From Chitinophaga parva (GTDB lineage Bacteria > Bacteroidota > Bacteroidia > Chitinophagales > Chitinophagaceae), in the NCBI RefSeq assembly GCF_003071345.1, contig NZ_QCYK01000002.1, forward strand, positions 1-64,000: a DNA stretch of 64,000 bases, given 5' to 3'. Below, piece after piece: positions 45,801 to 53,686 of the stretch (positions within the stretch are counted from its first letter, which is position 1; each line of letters starts with the position of its first letter). The notes beneath the pieces are model-generated. The model saw nothing but the letters and a program-made list of their open reading frames with translations. It searched no databases and was not told the origin of the DNA. The translations under genes were made by a program, and so were the position numbers.

Positions 45801-45938
45801 AACTTCTTCGTATCCACTAAATACAGCGGCTACGATCCGGAAGTAACTACCTATGGCGATGCTTTTGCACAGGGTATTGAGTTCTTCTCTTATCCCAAGC
45901 CCCGCACGTACACCCTGGGTATGAACGTAACATTCTAA
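42885..45938 (+). CDS. susC: SusC/RagA-family TonB-dependent outer-membrane transporter
   Basis: A 1017-residue protein, normal SusC length. It has a signal peptide (about 1-28), a CarboxypepD_reg-like domain (VITGKVTDAKDNSPLPGVTVQVKG, about 30-110), a TonB box region and plug (NIEQELAGKVAGVNVSTNSG to SATAIYGARGANGVIIVTTKRG, about 120-225) and a 22-strand barrel ending in YTLGMNVTF. It imports oligosaccharide or peptide with SusD as lid, energised by TonB-ExbBD. The gene is 20 bases before susD. Codon use is strongly biased to GGT, CGT and AAC, suggesting high expression. The sugar type cannot be read from the sequence. Confidence 0.97.
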   Translation: MKKQNLLFMRTGVQTILLLLLSVLAFAQSHVITGKVTDAKDNSPLPGVTVQVKGTATGTQTQPDGTYSITVPGADAHLVFSFVGYDPQDITASGNVQDVKLGTAVKALQDVVVIGYGVQKKSDATGAVSSIKSAVLNERPATNIEQELAGKVAGVNVSTNSGRPGGNTNVHIRGYNTINASNSPLYVVDGVIGAGPITYLNPNDIESMDVLKDASATAIYGARGANGVIIVTTKRGRSGAAQVAYDAYLSAGVMAKKLDVLDSKQFMQVEQNSYANAPKYDSTGFANGNYTDPRVKAKDRNLFDESGNPLYNTDWQKEATQTAFSHAHNLSVTGGNQDNTYGLFLNYSNENGIVRESYLKRYAARFVFDSQVKKYLKVGGSISFSNVDENRVDGAVGGLNATRMMIETLPIIPVTYADGHYGSNNDYPDMEGGENPVNILKNRKDLFKTQSTIGNVYANLNILPGLELRSSVGFNVNNIDENFYSSRTLRQLSADDQGEAWVRQERNNYWQFENYLTYNKRFNKYHSITALAGLSWQQYDNFYSRAGGKGFNDDFYQYYNLSVAANPETPESNIYKWAMNSYFGRVNYSYKDRYLFTVTGRIDGSSKFGANEKYAFFPSAAFAWRVSEEDFLKNNTTISNLKFRASAGLTGNSEIGVYQSLASLGSETAVLGGKRAPGVGIDRLGNPNLKWEKTAQYDAGIELGLWKNRVNLEVDGYYKKTSDMLLDAPVPSSTGYETIYKNIGSMENRGVEVTLNTVNIETGKFSWNTAFNIAINKNKVLTLGSANDDIFPGPYFLSNTNILRVGQPVGSFYGLRRLGTYGSDEAVEAAAHNLHPGDVKRSDTREIIGKGVPDGFGTFQNTFHYGRWDLSVELAYAYGADILNLSRHSGEDRTGQANSYATVLNGWTPDHQHTMIAQNRPSKAGYTTTIDSHMVEPADYIRGKNLLLAYSFGEETLRRLHLTRLRVYASAQNFFVSTKYSGYDPEVTTYGDAFAQGIEFFSYPKPRTYTLGMNVTF

Positions 45939-45957
45939 ACCACAAAGCAACAATTGT

Positions 45958-47508
45958 ATGAAACATATTATTCCTTCCATTGGTAAACTGGGCCTCCTGG
46001 GCGGCGCACTGCTGCTGGCTACCGGCTGCTCCAAGTTCCTGGACGAACAGGATAAATCACACTACACACAGGATAACTATTTCCAGACCGCAGACCAGGC
46101 AGAGGCTTCCATCAATACCCTCTACGCTAACCTGCGTTTTGTCAGCGATGGTTCCGGCACCTACGGCGAAAGCCCTTTCATGATGCTGGAATTTCCCACG
46201 GGCCTGTGCAACACGGAAGTGGGCCAGAGCCAGTACAACAATGACCTGCGCAATCTCACTGCGGATGCAGAGAACGCGTATTTCTACAACTGGTGGAGAA
46301 ACAGCTATAAGGCCATTGCCAATGCGAACCTGTCCATTGCCCGCATTCCCGCGGTGAAAATGGACGCGGCGCGCCAGAAAGAATTGCTGGGGGAAGCGTA
46401 CTTCAACCGTGCATTTCATTACTACAACCTGGTGCGCATGTTCGGTAAAGTGCCATTGATCACCACCCCCACTACGGATGGAACTTCCGATTCCATCTAC
46501 GTGAAGCGTAACACGGAAGAAGAAGTGTACAACCAGATCGTGAGCGACCTGCAACAGGCGGAGCAGGCGGGCCTGCCCAACACAGACCCGGCCGGCCGTG
46601 CATCCCTGGGCGCTACCAAAAGCCTGCTCTCCAGCGTATACCTGACCATGGCAGGCTTCCCCTTGCAGAAAGGCCAGGCTTACTACCAGAAAGCTGCAGA
46701 CAAGGCCAGGGAAGTGATCGATGCCAAATGGTACAGCCTCTTCCCTGAATACAAATCACTGCATGACCGCCTGGTAAAGAACACCGGTGAGCAGATCTTC
46801 CAGAACCAGTACCTGCTGGGTGTTTTCAACAACACCCTCACGGCATGGTTCCTGCCCCGCAGCCAGCACGTGTCCGGCTTTTCTGATGAATATGGTTCCA
46901 TCTATCCTGTGGATGAATTTTACGCTTCTTTTGAAAAGAACGATAAACGCACCCAGGAATACCAGTTCTTCTATTCCAAATATTCCAAGATCGTGAATGG
47001 GGTGCGTAGCAAGGATTCCCTGCCGCTGGGCCATAACTACATTTACAAATACTTTGATGAAAGCGCCGTATTGGGCACACCGCAGAGTGACATCAACTGG
47101 ACCTTCCTGCGCTATGCAGAAGTGCTGCTGATCTTTGCAGAAGCACAGAATGCCGCCGGTGGCCCCAATGCAGCGGTATTTGCCGCCGTGGATGCCGTAC
47201 GGTCCCGCGCCCAGCTGCCCACCCTGGAAGCCCAGGGCATTACCAGCCAGGATGCCGTACAGCAGGCCATTTGGAAAGAACGTTACCATGAGCTGTGCTT
47301 TGAGAATAAGACCTGGTTTGACATGGTGCGCACCCGCAAGGTGTACAACCTCACCACCGGTGGCTTTGACAACTTTGCAGGCCACAGGTTCACGTACAAC
47401 GGTGGCAACTCCGTGCTCTCTGAGAAGTACTACTACTTCGGGGTGCCGCAGCGCGAGAAAGACAACAACAAGAACCTGGACCAGAACACTGGCTGGGAAA
47501 GGAAATAA
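45958..47508 (+). CDS. susD: SusD/RagB-family nutrient-binding lipoprotein
   Basis: A 516-residue surface lipoprotein (signal peptide, lipobox LLATGC, acylated C24, followed by SKFLDEQ). The N-terminal SusD signature is NYFQTADQAEASINTLYANL, followed by TPR-like helices with KELLGEAYFNRAFHYYNLVRMFGKVPL. The C-terminal RagB part contains WKERYHELCFENKTWFDMVRTRK and PQREKDNNKN, as in most SusD proteins. It caps SusC and binds the glycan. It is the last gene of the lacI-susC-susD series, followed by two terminators. Confidence 0.97.
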   Translation: MKHIIPSIGKLGLLGGALLLATGCSKFLDEQDKSHYTQDNYFQTADQAEASINTLYANLRFVSDGSGTYGESPFMMLEFPTGLCNTEVGQSQYNNDLRNLTADAENAYFYNWWRNSYKAIANANLSIARIPAVKMDAARQKELLGEAYFNRAFHYYNLVRMFGKVPLITTPTTDGTSDSIYVKRNTEEEVYNQIVSDLQQAEQAGLPNTDPAGRASLGATKSLLSSVYLTMAGFPLQKGQAYYQKAADKAREVIDAKWYSLFPEYKSLHDRLVKNTGEQIFQNQYLLGVFNNTLTAWFLPRSQHVSGFSDEYGSIYPVDEFYASFEKNDKRTQEYQFFYSKYSKIVNGVRSKDSLPLGHNYIYKYFDESAVLGTPQSDINWTFLRYAEVLLIFAEAQNAAGGPNAAVFAAVDAVRSRAQLPTLEAQGITSQDAVQQAIWKERYHELCFENKTWFDMVRTRKVYNLTTGGFDNFAGHRFTYNGGNSVLSEKYYYFGVPQREKDNNKNLDQNTGWERK

Positions 47509-47585
47509 TTGCAGTGTGCACGGGGGCTGTCATGACCCGGCCCTTGTGTACTGTTTTTTTATATTGTGGTTTCAGCGCAAAACAG

Positions 47586-47612
47586 ATGGAAGGTTCGCCC
47601 TTCCATTTTTTT
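47586..47612 (+). terminator. Terminator behind susD
   Basis: Stem ATGGAAGG / CCTTCCAT with loop TTCGC, followed by seven Ts. Confidence 0.85.
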
Positions 47613-47647
47613 ATGGCAGATAGCGTGCTGATAAAATGTTTTACAAC

Positions 47648-47681
47648 AAAAGGGCCTTCGCGTGATTGCGAAGGCCCTTTT
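47648..47681. terminator. Bidirectional terminator between susD and the BSP peptidase
   Basis: Perfect 14-bp stem AAAAGGGCCTTCGC / GCGAAGGCCCTTTT with a six-base loop. It separates convergent genes. Confidence 0.92.
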
Positions 47682-47705
47682 GTATCTCTTACTGCTTGCT
47701 TGTTT

Positions 47706-48419
47706 TTATACTACCGGGTTAGCGGCATATTCTTTCCAGAGGCTGTCCAGGTCGGCGCCGGCCAGTTGTTTCCAGATACCATCCGTGTAGGTTTTTTCCC
47801 GCATGGCTTTATCCAGTTTGTCCACCATTTTCGGGTTCTTGTTTTTCACCAGCCATTGGAGGAAGCGGGCGGTAACGCGGTAGCTGTTCTCATAAGACTG
47901 CGTGGCTTTGAATGCCGGTAGTGACCAGCGGGCGGCCTCGTTGTTGATGCCGTATTGTGCCCGCACATAGTCTGCAATGCCTTCTGTGAGCCATCCGGGG
48001 CCGCTGCCATCCGGGTAGGCCTGCACTACGTGCATCATTTCGTGGGTCACCACGTCAATGTCTTCCGGGTTCTTGGTGAGCCACTCGGGATTGTAGCGGG
48101 CCACGCCGCCGCCGGTTTCGGCCACGCCGTGGTAGGCCGGGTCAATCACGAAGAAGATCTTTTTCAGGCTCTTCCTGTTGTAGTGGGCCACTTCTTCGGG
48201 GTACACTTTGAAGAAGGCATCTACCAGGCGTTGTTTTTCGTGCAGGTCAAAGTTTTCGGCCTTGTTGATCACGATCAGCGTAAAGCCGTTCTTTACCGTG
48301 GTGTCCCGTTGGTAAAACTTGTCGGCAGGTGTCCGTTCGTCCTGTGCATGGAGCAGGGAAGGGGCCAGGCAGAGCGTCATTGCACCGGCCATGGCCATTT
48401 TTTTTAAGCGTTGGTTCAT
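47706..48419 (-). CDS. Basic-secretory-protein-type zinc peptidase
   Basis: A 237-residue exported protein (signal peptide about 1-25). The basic secretory protein family (plant and bacterial peptidases) is indicated by HEMMH at 126-130 (VVTHEMMHVVQAY) and the third zinc ligand E146 in WLTEGIADYVR. Upstream is FFVIDPAYHGVAETGGGVARYNPEW, also typical. It probably cleaves protein outside or in the periplasm. It lies 77 bases behind the GH92 gene on the same strand, so the pair may be one operon that faces susCD. Confidence 0.9.
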   Translation of the reverse strand: MNQRLKKMAMAGAMTLCLAPSLLHAQDERTPADKFYQRDTTVKNGFTLIVINKAENFDLHEKQRLVDAFFKVYPEEVAHYNRKSLKKIFFVIDPAYHGVAETGGGVARYNPEWLTKNPEDIDVVTHEMMHVVQAYPDGSGPGWLTEGIADYVRAQYGINNEAARWSLPAFKATQSYENSYRVTARFLQWLVKNKNPKMVDKLDKAMREKTYTDGIWKQLAGADLDSLWKEYAANPVV

Positions 48420-48496
48420 AGTAACTGTTAGGTTGAAAAGAAAAGGTTATGGAAAAAGGCCAGGAGGTAGTATTGCCGCCAGGCCTTCCGTTTATT

Positions 48497-50788
48497 TTAG
48501 GCGTGTTTGCTGCTCATTACAAACGTGATCGTACCGCCCTGCATGATCTCCTCATGCGTAATGTAAAGGCGGTCCAGCGGCTTGCCGTTCAGCAGTACTT
48601 TCTGCACGTACACATTCTTGTCGCTTTGGTTTTTTACTTCCACGGTAAAGGTGTTACCGTTTTCCAGGGTGAGCACCGCGCCGTCCACGGCAGGGCTGCC
48701 CAGGGAATACTGGTCGCTGCCGGGAGCTACCGGGTAGAAGCCCAGGGTGCTGAAAATATACCATGCGCTCATTTGCCCGCAGTCATCGTTGCCACCCAGG
48801 CCATCGGGGCGGGGCGCATACATTTTCTTTAAGATCATGCGGATGCGCTCCTGCGTTTTCCACGGGTATCCGGCCCAGTTATACAGGTAGGCCACGTGAT
48901 GGGAGGGCTCGTTGCCATGCACGTAGTTGCCAATGATGCCATCGCGGGTAATGTCCTCTGTTTCTTCAAAGAACTTATCCGGCAGGTGCATGGTGAACAA
49001 AGAATCCAGGTGCTGGGTGAAGCGTTTCTTACCGCCCATCATCTCAATGAGGCCAGCAGGATCGTGCGGTACGTAGAGGCTGAAGTTCCAGGTGTTGCCT
49101 TCAATGAAGCCCTGGCCGTCTGTTTTCAGCAGGTCAAAGTCCTTGCGGAAAGAGCCATCTGCCATGCGGGGGCGCATGTAACCAATGCTGGCGTCCCATA
49201 CATTTTTATAATTCCGGGAGCGCTTCATGTAGGTTTCATACACATCATTGCGGCCCAGTTTTTTGGCCATTTGAGCAATGGCCCAGTCATCATATGCATA
49301 TTCCAGCGTGGTGGATACAGACACACCATTGCGTTCTGCGGCAATGTAGCCGTGGTCTATGTAATCCCCAATGCCTTCATAGTTACGGTGGTTGCTGGTG
49401 GCAATGGCGGCATCCAGGGCACGGTTGGCATCAAACGGGGTGTTGCCTTTCACTACGGCATCGGCCAGTACGGCCACGGCGTGGTAACCGCTCATGCACC
49501 AGTTGTCATTGGCATAATGGCTCCATACCGGCAGCATGTGCAGTACGCTCTGGTCATAGTGGGCCAGCATGCTCTGTACCATATCAGCATTGCGTTTGGG
49601 CTGAATGAGGTTGAAGAACGGGTGCAGGGCGCGGTAGGTATCCCACAGGGAGAAAGTGGTATAGTTGGTAAAGCCGTCTGCTTTATGGATCTCCTGGTCC
49701 AGGCCTTTGTAGCGGCCATCCACATCCATGTACACAGTAGGGTTGATGAAGGCGTGGTACATGGCGGTGTAGAAGTTTTGTTTTTCTTCCACGCTGTTGC
49801 TGGCAATGGTGATCTTGCGCAGTTCCTTTTCCCACAGGGCCTGGCCTTCGGCCTTCACCTGGTCAAAGTCCCAGCCCGGGGTCTCGGTGCGCAGGTTGTT
49901 CAGCGCGCCTTCCTGGCTTACGGGGGAGAGGGCAAATTTTATTTTGATCTTTTCCCCATCATTGGTGGCAAAGTCAAAGTGGGCACGCAGCTGGGTGCCG
50001 GCCATGTCGGGGAAGTTATTGCGCTGGTCAAATTTGCCCCAGAAACCATGGTACACTTCGCGCTTGGAGTAATTGGCGCTGCCGTAGGATTTGAACGGTT
50101 TGGAAAAGGTCATGGCAAAGTACACGGTGCGGGTACGCGCCCAGCCATTGGTCTGGCGGTAGCCGGTTACCAGTGTATCATTCACCACGCGCACCACCGT
50201 CCATACGTTCTTGTCCGGGTAGTTATAAATGCCGCTCATCAGGTCCAGGATAATGTGGGCATCATCTGCCTTGGGAAAGGTGTACTGGTGGAAGCCCACG
50301 CGGGTAGTGGCGGTCAGTTCTGCGGTGATATTGTTATCGTCCAGTTTTACTTTGTAGTAATCTGCTTCTGCTACTTCACTGGCGTGGGAGTAAGCAGAGC
50401 GGAAGCCGCTGGCGGGATTGTCTGCCGTGCCGGGGTTCAGCTGCAACGCGCCGGTGGTGGGCATAATGAGGAAGTCGCCCAGGTCACTGTGGCCGGTGCC
50501 GCTGAAGTGTGTGTGACTGAAACCTACGATGGTCTTGTCATCGTATTGGTAGCCGGCGCAGTACTTATATACATCCCCGTTGTAATGCCCGTTCATTTCA
50601 TACGGGATGGTGTCTGTGTCCGGGCTGAGTTGTACACTGCCAAAGGGAACGGTGGCGCCGGGGAAGGTGTGGCCCATTTTCTGGGTGCCGATAATGGGTT
50701 TCACATAAGGTACCAGTGACTCACCTTTTTGCTGGGCCATAAGGCCGAGTGGCAGGCAACAGTACAACAGGAAAGCAGTTTTACGCAT
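48497..50788 (-). CDS. GH92 alpha-mannosidase
   Basis: A 763-residue exported enzyme. ATG 50788 gives the signal peptide MRKTAFLLYCCLPLGLMAQ; the frame is open 40 codons further up without support. GH92 landmarks appear in order: GHTFPGATVPFGSVQLSPD (about 37-55), FSHTHFSGTGHSDLGDF, NNFPD-containing sugar loop, FSLWDTYRALHPFFNLIQP, and the C-terminal GLGGNDDCGQMSAWYIFSTLGFYPV with the catalytic-domain glutamine/glutamate region. GH92 enzymes are calcium-dependent exo-alpha-mannosidases, many acting on alpha-1,2-mannose of N-glycans. The exact linkage is not predictable. It sits opposite the SusCD pair with the BSP peptidase. Confidence 0.94.
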   Translation of the reverse strand: MRKTAFLLYCCLPLGLMAQQKGESLVPYVKPIIGTQKMGHTFPGATVPFGSVQLSPDTDTIPYEMNGHYNGDVYKYCAGYQYDDKTIVGFSHTHFSGTGHSDLGDFLIMPTTGALQLNPGTADNPASGFRSAYSHASEVAEADYYKVKLDDNNITAELTATTRVGFHQYTFPKADDAHIILDLMSGIYNYPDKNVWTVVRVVNDTLVTGYRQTNGWARTRTVYFAMTFSKPFKSYGSANYSKREVYHGFWGKFDQRNNFPDMAGTQLRAHFDFATNDGEKIKIKFALSPVSQEGALNNLRTETPGWDFDQVKAEGQALWEKELRKITIASNSVEEKQNFYTAMYHAFINPTVYMDVDGRYKGLDQEIHKADGFTNYTTFSLWDTYRALHPFFNLIQPKRNADMVQSMLAHYDQSVLHMLPVWSHYANDNWCMSGYHAVAVLADAVVKGNTPFDANRALDAAIATSNHRNYEGIGDYIDHGYIAAERNGVSVSTTLEYAYDDWAIAQMAKKLGRNDVYETYMKRSRNYKNVWDASIGYMRPRMADGSFRKDFDLLKTDGQGFIEGNTWNFSLYVPHDPAGLIEMMGGKKRFTQHLDSLFTMHLPDKFFEETEDITRDGIIGNYVHGNEPSHHVAYLYNWAGYPWKTQERIRMILKKMYAPRPDGLGGNDDCGQMSAWYIFSTLGFYPVAPGSDQYSLGSPAVDGAVLTLENGNTFTVEVKNQSDKNVYVQKVLLNGKPLDRLYITHEEIMQGGTITFVMSSKHA

Positions 50789-50881
50789 GTAGTTGTAGTG
50801 ATTTTGTTGGTTTTGTTTTTTTAGTCTGGTGGCGGGATTCACGGAGTTGATCGCCGGAAAGGTAAATTTAAATCGATTTAG

Positions 50882-50910
50882 CAAAACTATTGAATACAAT
50901 TTTAACAAAA
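50882..50910 (-). promoter_or_regulatory. Likely promoter of the GH92-BSP operon
   Basis: On the minus strand TAGTTTTG (plus 50882-50889) matches TAnnTTTG exactly, with TTTTG at 50906-50910 as the -33 element. The gap of 16 bases is shorter than the usual 19-21. Transcription would start about 90 bases before the GH92 start codon. Confidence 0.5.
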
Positions 50911-51032
50911 ATGAAGCAGGTTTTCAGGTATTGCTGTTAATAGGCGTGTTGCGCCGCGACTAGGCTCCCACCCCATATCCCCCCAAACGCATATCCCTTC
51001 CACATCCCGGTCCTCAACCCACTAAAACGGCG

Positions 51033-51040
51033 TACCTTTG
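51033..51040 (+). promoter_or_regulatory. -7 element of the S1-domain gene
   Basis: TACCTTTG matches TAnnTTTG, 32 bases before the start codon at 51072. No clear -33 TTG at the standard distance. Confidence 0.5.
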
Positions 51041-51071
51041 CCGTTCAGCACTTCATATAAATTTAACACAC

Positions 51072-51908
51072 ATGATACAGGTAGGCAGATTTAACCGCCT
51101 CAGTGTAAAGAAAACCGCGGATTTTGGCCTCTACCTGGACGGGTTTGGCGAAGTGGAAATATTACTCCCGAAACGCTTTGTTCCCGAGGGATTAAAGGTG
51201 GGAGATCCCGTAGATGTATTCATTTACCACGATTCAGAGAATCGCCTCATTGCCACTACCCAAAAGCCTTACGGCGTGGTAGGGGATATTGTAAGACTGA
51301 AGGCGGTAGCCGCCACAAAGCAGGGGGCTTTCCTGGACTGGGGCCTGATGAAGGACCTGTTTGTCCCGCTTTCCCAGCAGGTGAGCAAGATGGTGGCCGG
51401 CGGGGAATACCTGGTGCGCATTTACATTGACGAGCAGACCGGCCGCGTGGCGGCTACGGAGAAGCTGTTTCCCGCATTGAGCAATGATAACCTCACGGTG
51501 CAGGAAAAAGACGAGGTGGACCTGCAGGTGTACCGCCGCTCGGAACTGGGCTACGTGGTGATCATCAACAATGTGCACAGTGGCCTGTTACATTACAGCG
51601 ATGTATTCCGGGAGCTGGAGCCGGGCGATAAGCTGAAAGGCTTTATCAAAGCCATTAAGGAAGGCAATAAAATAGACGTGGGCGTGGGCAAGGCCGGATA
51701 TGCCAAGGTGGAAGATGAGAGCAGCCATATTATGGCGCTGCTGGACGAGCACAACGGCTACCTGCCTTATAATGATAAGAGCGACCCGGAGGCGATCCGC
51801 GACTTCTTTGGGATGAGTAAAAAGACCTTTAAGATGACCACAGGCGCCCTCTACAAACAGCAGAAAATAGAATTTACCCAGACCGGGATCAAAAAAATTG
51901 AAGACTAA
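51072..51908 (+). CDS. cvfB: CvfB-like S1-domain RNA-binding protein
   Basis: A 278-residue cytoplasmic protein with the CvfB layout. Tandem S1-like domains cover about 1-210 (GFGEVEILLPKRFVP, GAFLDWGLMKDLFVPLSQQ, GYVVIINNVHSGLLHYSDVF), and the C-terminus (RDFFGMSKKTFKMTTGALYKQQKIEF, about 240-275) is the winged helix of the family. It binds RNA; in Gram-positive bacteria CvfB affects gene expression and virulence, but its role in Bacteroidota is not known. Full length is normal for the family. It is monocistronic. Confidence 0.9.
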   Translation: MIQVGRFNRLSVKKTADFGLYLDGFGEVEILLPKRFVPEGLKVGDPVDVFIYHDSENRLIATTQKPYGVVGDIVRLKAVAATKQGAFLDWGLMKDLFVPLSQQVSKMVAGGEYLVRIYIDEQTGRVAATEKLFPALSNDNLTVQEKDEVDLQVYRRSELGYVVIINNVHSGLLHYSDVFRELEPGDKLKGFIKAIKEGNKIDVGVGKAGYAKVEDESSHIMALLDEHNGYLPYNDKSDPEAIRDFFGMSKKTFKMTTGALYKQQKIEFTQTGIKKIED

Positions 51909-52018
51909 ATTGAACGGCGGGTGGGCCCAAAAGGCCTGCCCGCTTGCATTTCAAGGCATATAGAGCGGGATGATGCGCCATATAAAGGAAAAACATAGTA
52001 TAATTCCGGACGGGCGAC

Positions 52019-52026
52019 TACCTTTG
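52019..52026 (+). promoter_or_regulatory. Possible -7 element far upstream of gnd
   Basis: TACCTTTG matches TAnnTTTG. It lies over 200 bases before the gnd start, so it would leave a long leader; a closer promoter cannot be excluded. Confidence 0.35.
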
Positions 52027-52243
52027 TACCCGGATTTTTTAAATGGAGAGCACAAAACGTATATTTAACCATATTGACGTATTTTCCCCGAAATGGCATA
52101 ACCATTGCGGCAAAATGCCTGCTCATGTGATTAACTTGTACAAACGGAACTATCTTTTGTAATAGGGACCGGAAATTAATATTTCCGCGGGCTGGTTCCC
52201 GCTTTAATTTTTAATTTTATAACTTCTATAAGCGATCAATTTT

Positions 52244-53650
52244 ATGGCAAACAGACTATTTGATTTTGGCATGATCGGGCTGGGAGTGATGGGACGGAAC
52301 TTGCTGCTGAACATGGCCGATCATGGATTCCCCGTGTTGGGATTCGACCGAGATGCGGCTAAGACCCAGGCGCTCGAAACCTCCGCCACGGCTGGCACTA
52401 CGGTGAAGGGAACAGGTTCGCTGGAAGAACTGGTGCAGGGCCTCGCACGTCCGCGCCGCATTATGATGCTGGTACCTGCCGGTAAGCCGGTAGACGATGT
52501 GATCGACTCCCTCATGCCCCTGCTGGATGAAGGGGATGTGATCATTGACGGGGGTAACTCACACTACACAGATACCCTGCGCCGTGTGAAATATGTTAAG
52601 TCCAAAGGATTTCACTTCATGGGTATGGGTGTATCCGGCGGCGAAAAGGGCGCCCGTTTTGGCCCCAGCATTATGCCTGGTGGCGACGTGCAAGCCTACA
52701 ACAACGTAAAACCCATGCTGGAAGCCGTTTCTGCCAAAGTGAACGGTAGCCCCTGCGTAGATTATATGGGCCATGATGCAGCCGGTCACTATGTGAAAAT
52801 GGTGCACAACGGTATTGAATACGGCATCATGCAGCTCATCAGCGAAAGCTATTCCCTGCTGCAACACGCAGGCCTCACCAACGCCCAGCTGCACGACGTG
52901 TTTGCAAAATGGGACGATGGCGACATGCACTCTTTCCTGATCGAGATCACCCGCGATATTTTCCTGAAAAAAGATGATAAGACCGGCAAAGACCTGGTAG
53001 ACCTGATCTCAGATAAGGCGGGCTCCAAAGGCACCGGTAAATGGACCTCCCAGGACGCCCTGGACCTGCCCGTGCCCATCACGGTGATAGATACAGCGGT
53101 GGCCCTGCGCAACATCTCTTCTTTCAAGGAAGACCGCGTAGAGATCGCGAAGATCTACCCCGGTGTGGAAAAGATCAACGTTGCCCAGGAAGCTATGGTG
53201 GAGCAGGTACATGACGCCCTGTACTTTGCTACCCTGATCAGCTACATCCAGGGCCTGGCCATGCTGCAATCCGCATCTGCTGCCCTGAATATGGAAATTC
53301 CCCTGCAGAACGTGGTACGCATCTGGAGAGGTGGTTGTATCATCCGTTCCGGCCTGCTGGAAACCTTCTACCAGGTGTACGTGAAAAACCCCAACCTGAG
53401 CAACCTGCTGCTGGATGAAACTATTGCAGGCCTGATCAAATCCAAACTGGCCAATACCCGCACCATCGTGGCAGAAGCCGCGAAAGCCGGTATCCCCGTA
53501 GCCGCTATTGCATCCGCCCTGAGCTACTTCGATGCTTACCGCACCGAACGCCTGCCCACTAACCTGGTGCAAGCCCAGCGCGATTACTTTGGCGCACACA
53601 CTTACCAGCGCATTGATATGGAAGGCACTTTCCACACAGAATGGCAATAA
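52244..53650 (+). CDS. gnd: 6-phosphogluconate dehydrogenase (decarboxylating)
   Basis: A 468-residue enzyme of the oxidative pentose phosphate pathway, making ribulose 5-phosphate, CO2 and NADPH. The Rossmann motif is GLGVMGRNLLLNMADHG (about 10-26). The substrate region GGEKGARFGPSIMPGG and GHYVKMVHNGIEYGIMQLI has the conserved lysine and histidine of the active site (family K183-type, N187-type). Length 468 fits the long dimeric type. It is the first of gnd-zwf-pgl, with zwf 36 bases behind. Confidence 0.97.
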   Translation: MANRLFDFGMIGLGVMGRNLLLNMADHGFPVLGFDRDAAKTQALETSATAGTTVKGTGSLEELVQGLARPRRIMMLVPAGKPVDDVIDSLMPLLDEGDVIIDGGNSHYTDTLRRVKYVKSKGFHFMGMGVSGGEKGARFGPSIMPGGDVQAYNNVKPMLEAVSAKVNGSPCVDYMGHDAAGHYVKMVHNGIEYGIMQLISESYSLLQHAGLTNAQLHDVFAKWDDGDMHSFLIEITRDIFLKKDDKTGKDLVDLISDKAGSKGTGKWTSQDALDLPVPITVIDTAVALRNISSFKEDRVEIAKIYPGVEKINVAQEAMVEQVHDALYFATLISYIQGLAMLQSASAALNMEIPLQNVVRIWRGGCIIRSGLLETFYQVYVKNPNLSNLLLDETIAGLIKSKLANTRTIVAEAAKAGIPVAAIASALSYFDAYRTERLPTNLVQAQRDYFGAHTYQRIDMEGTFHTEWQ

Positions 53651-53686
53651 TAAAGGACTGACAAGAGATCATATCAAACCTTGAAT

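Noticed and set aside
48896..50719. Plus-strand open frame of 607 codons opposite the GH92 gene
   Set aside because: It is the antisense shadow of a GC-rich coding gene: the sequence is low-complexity Val/Gly/His-rich, without family motifs, whereas the minus strand carries all GH92 landmarks.
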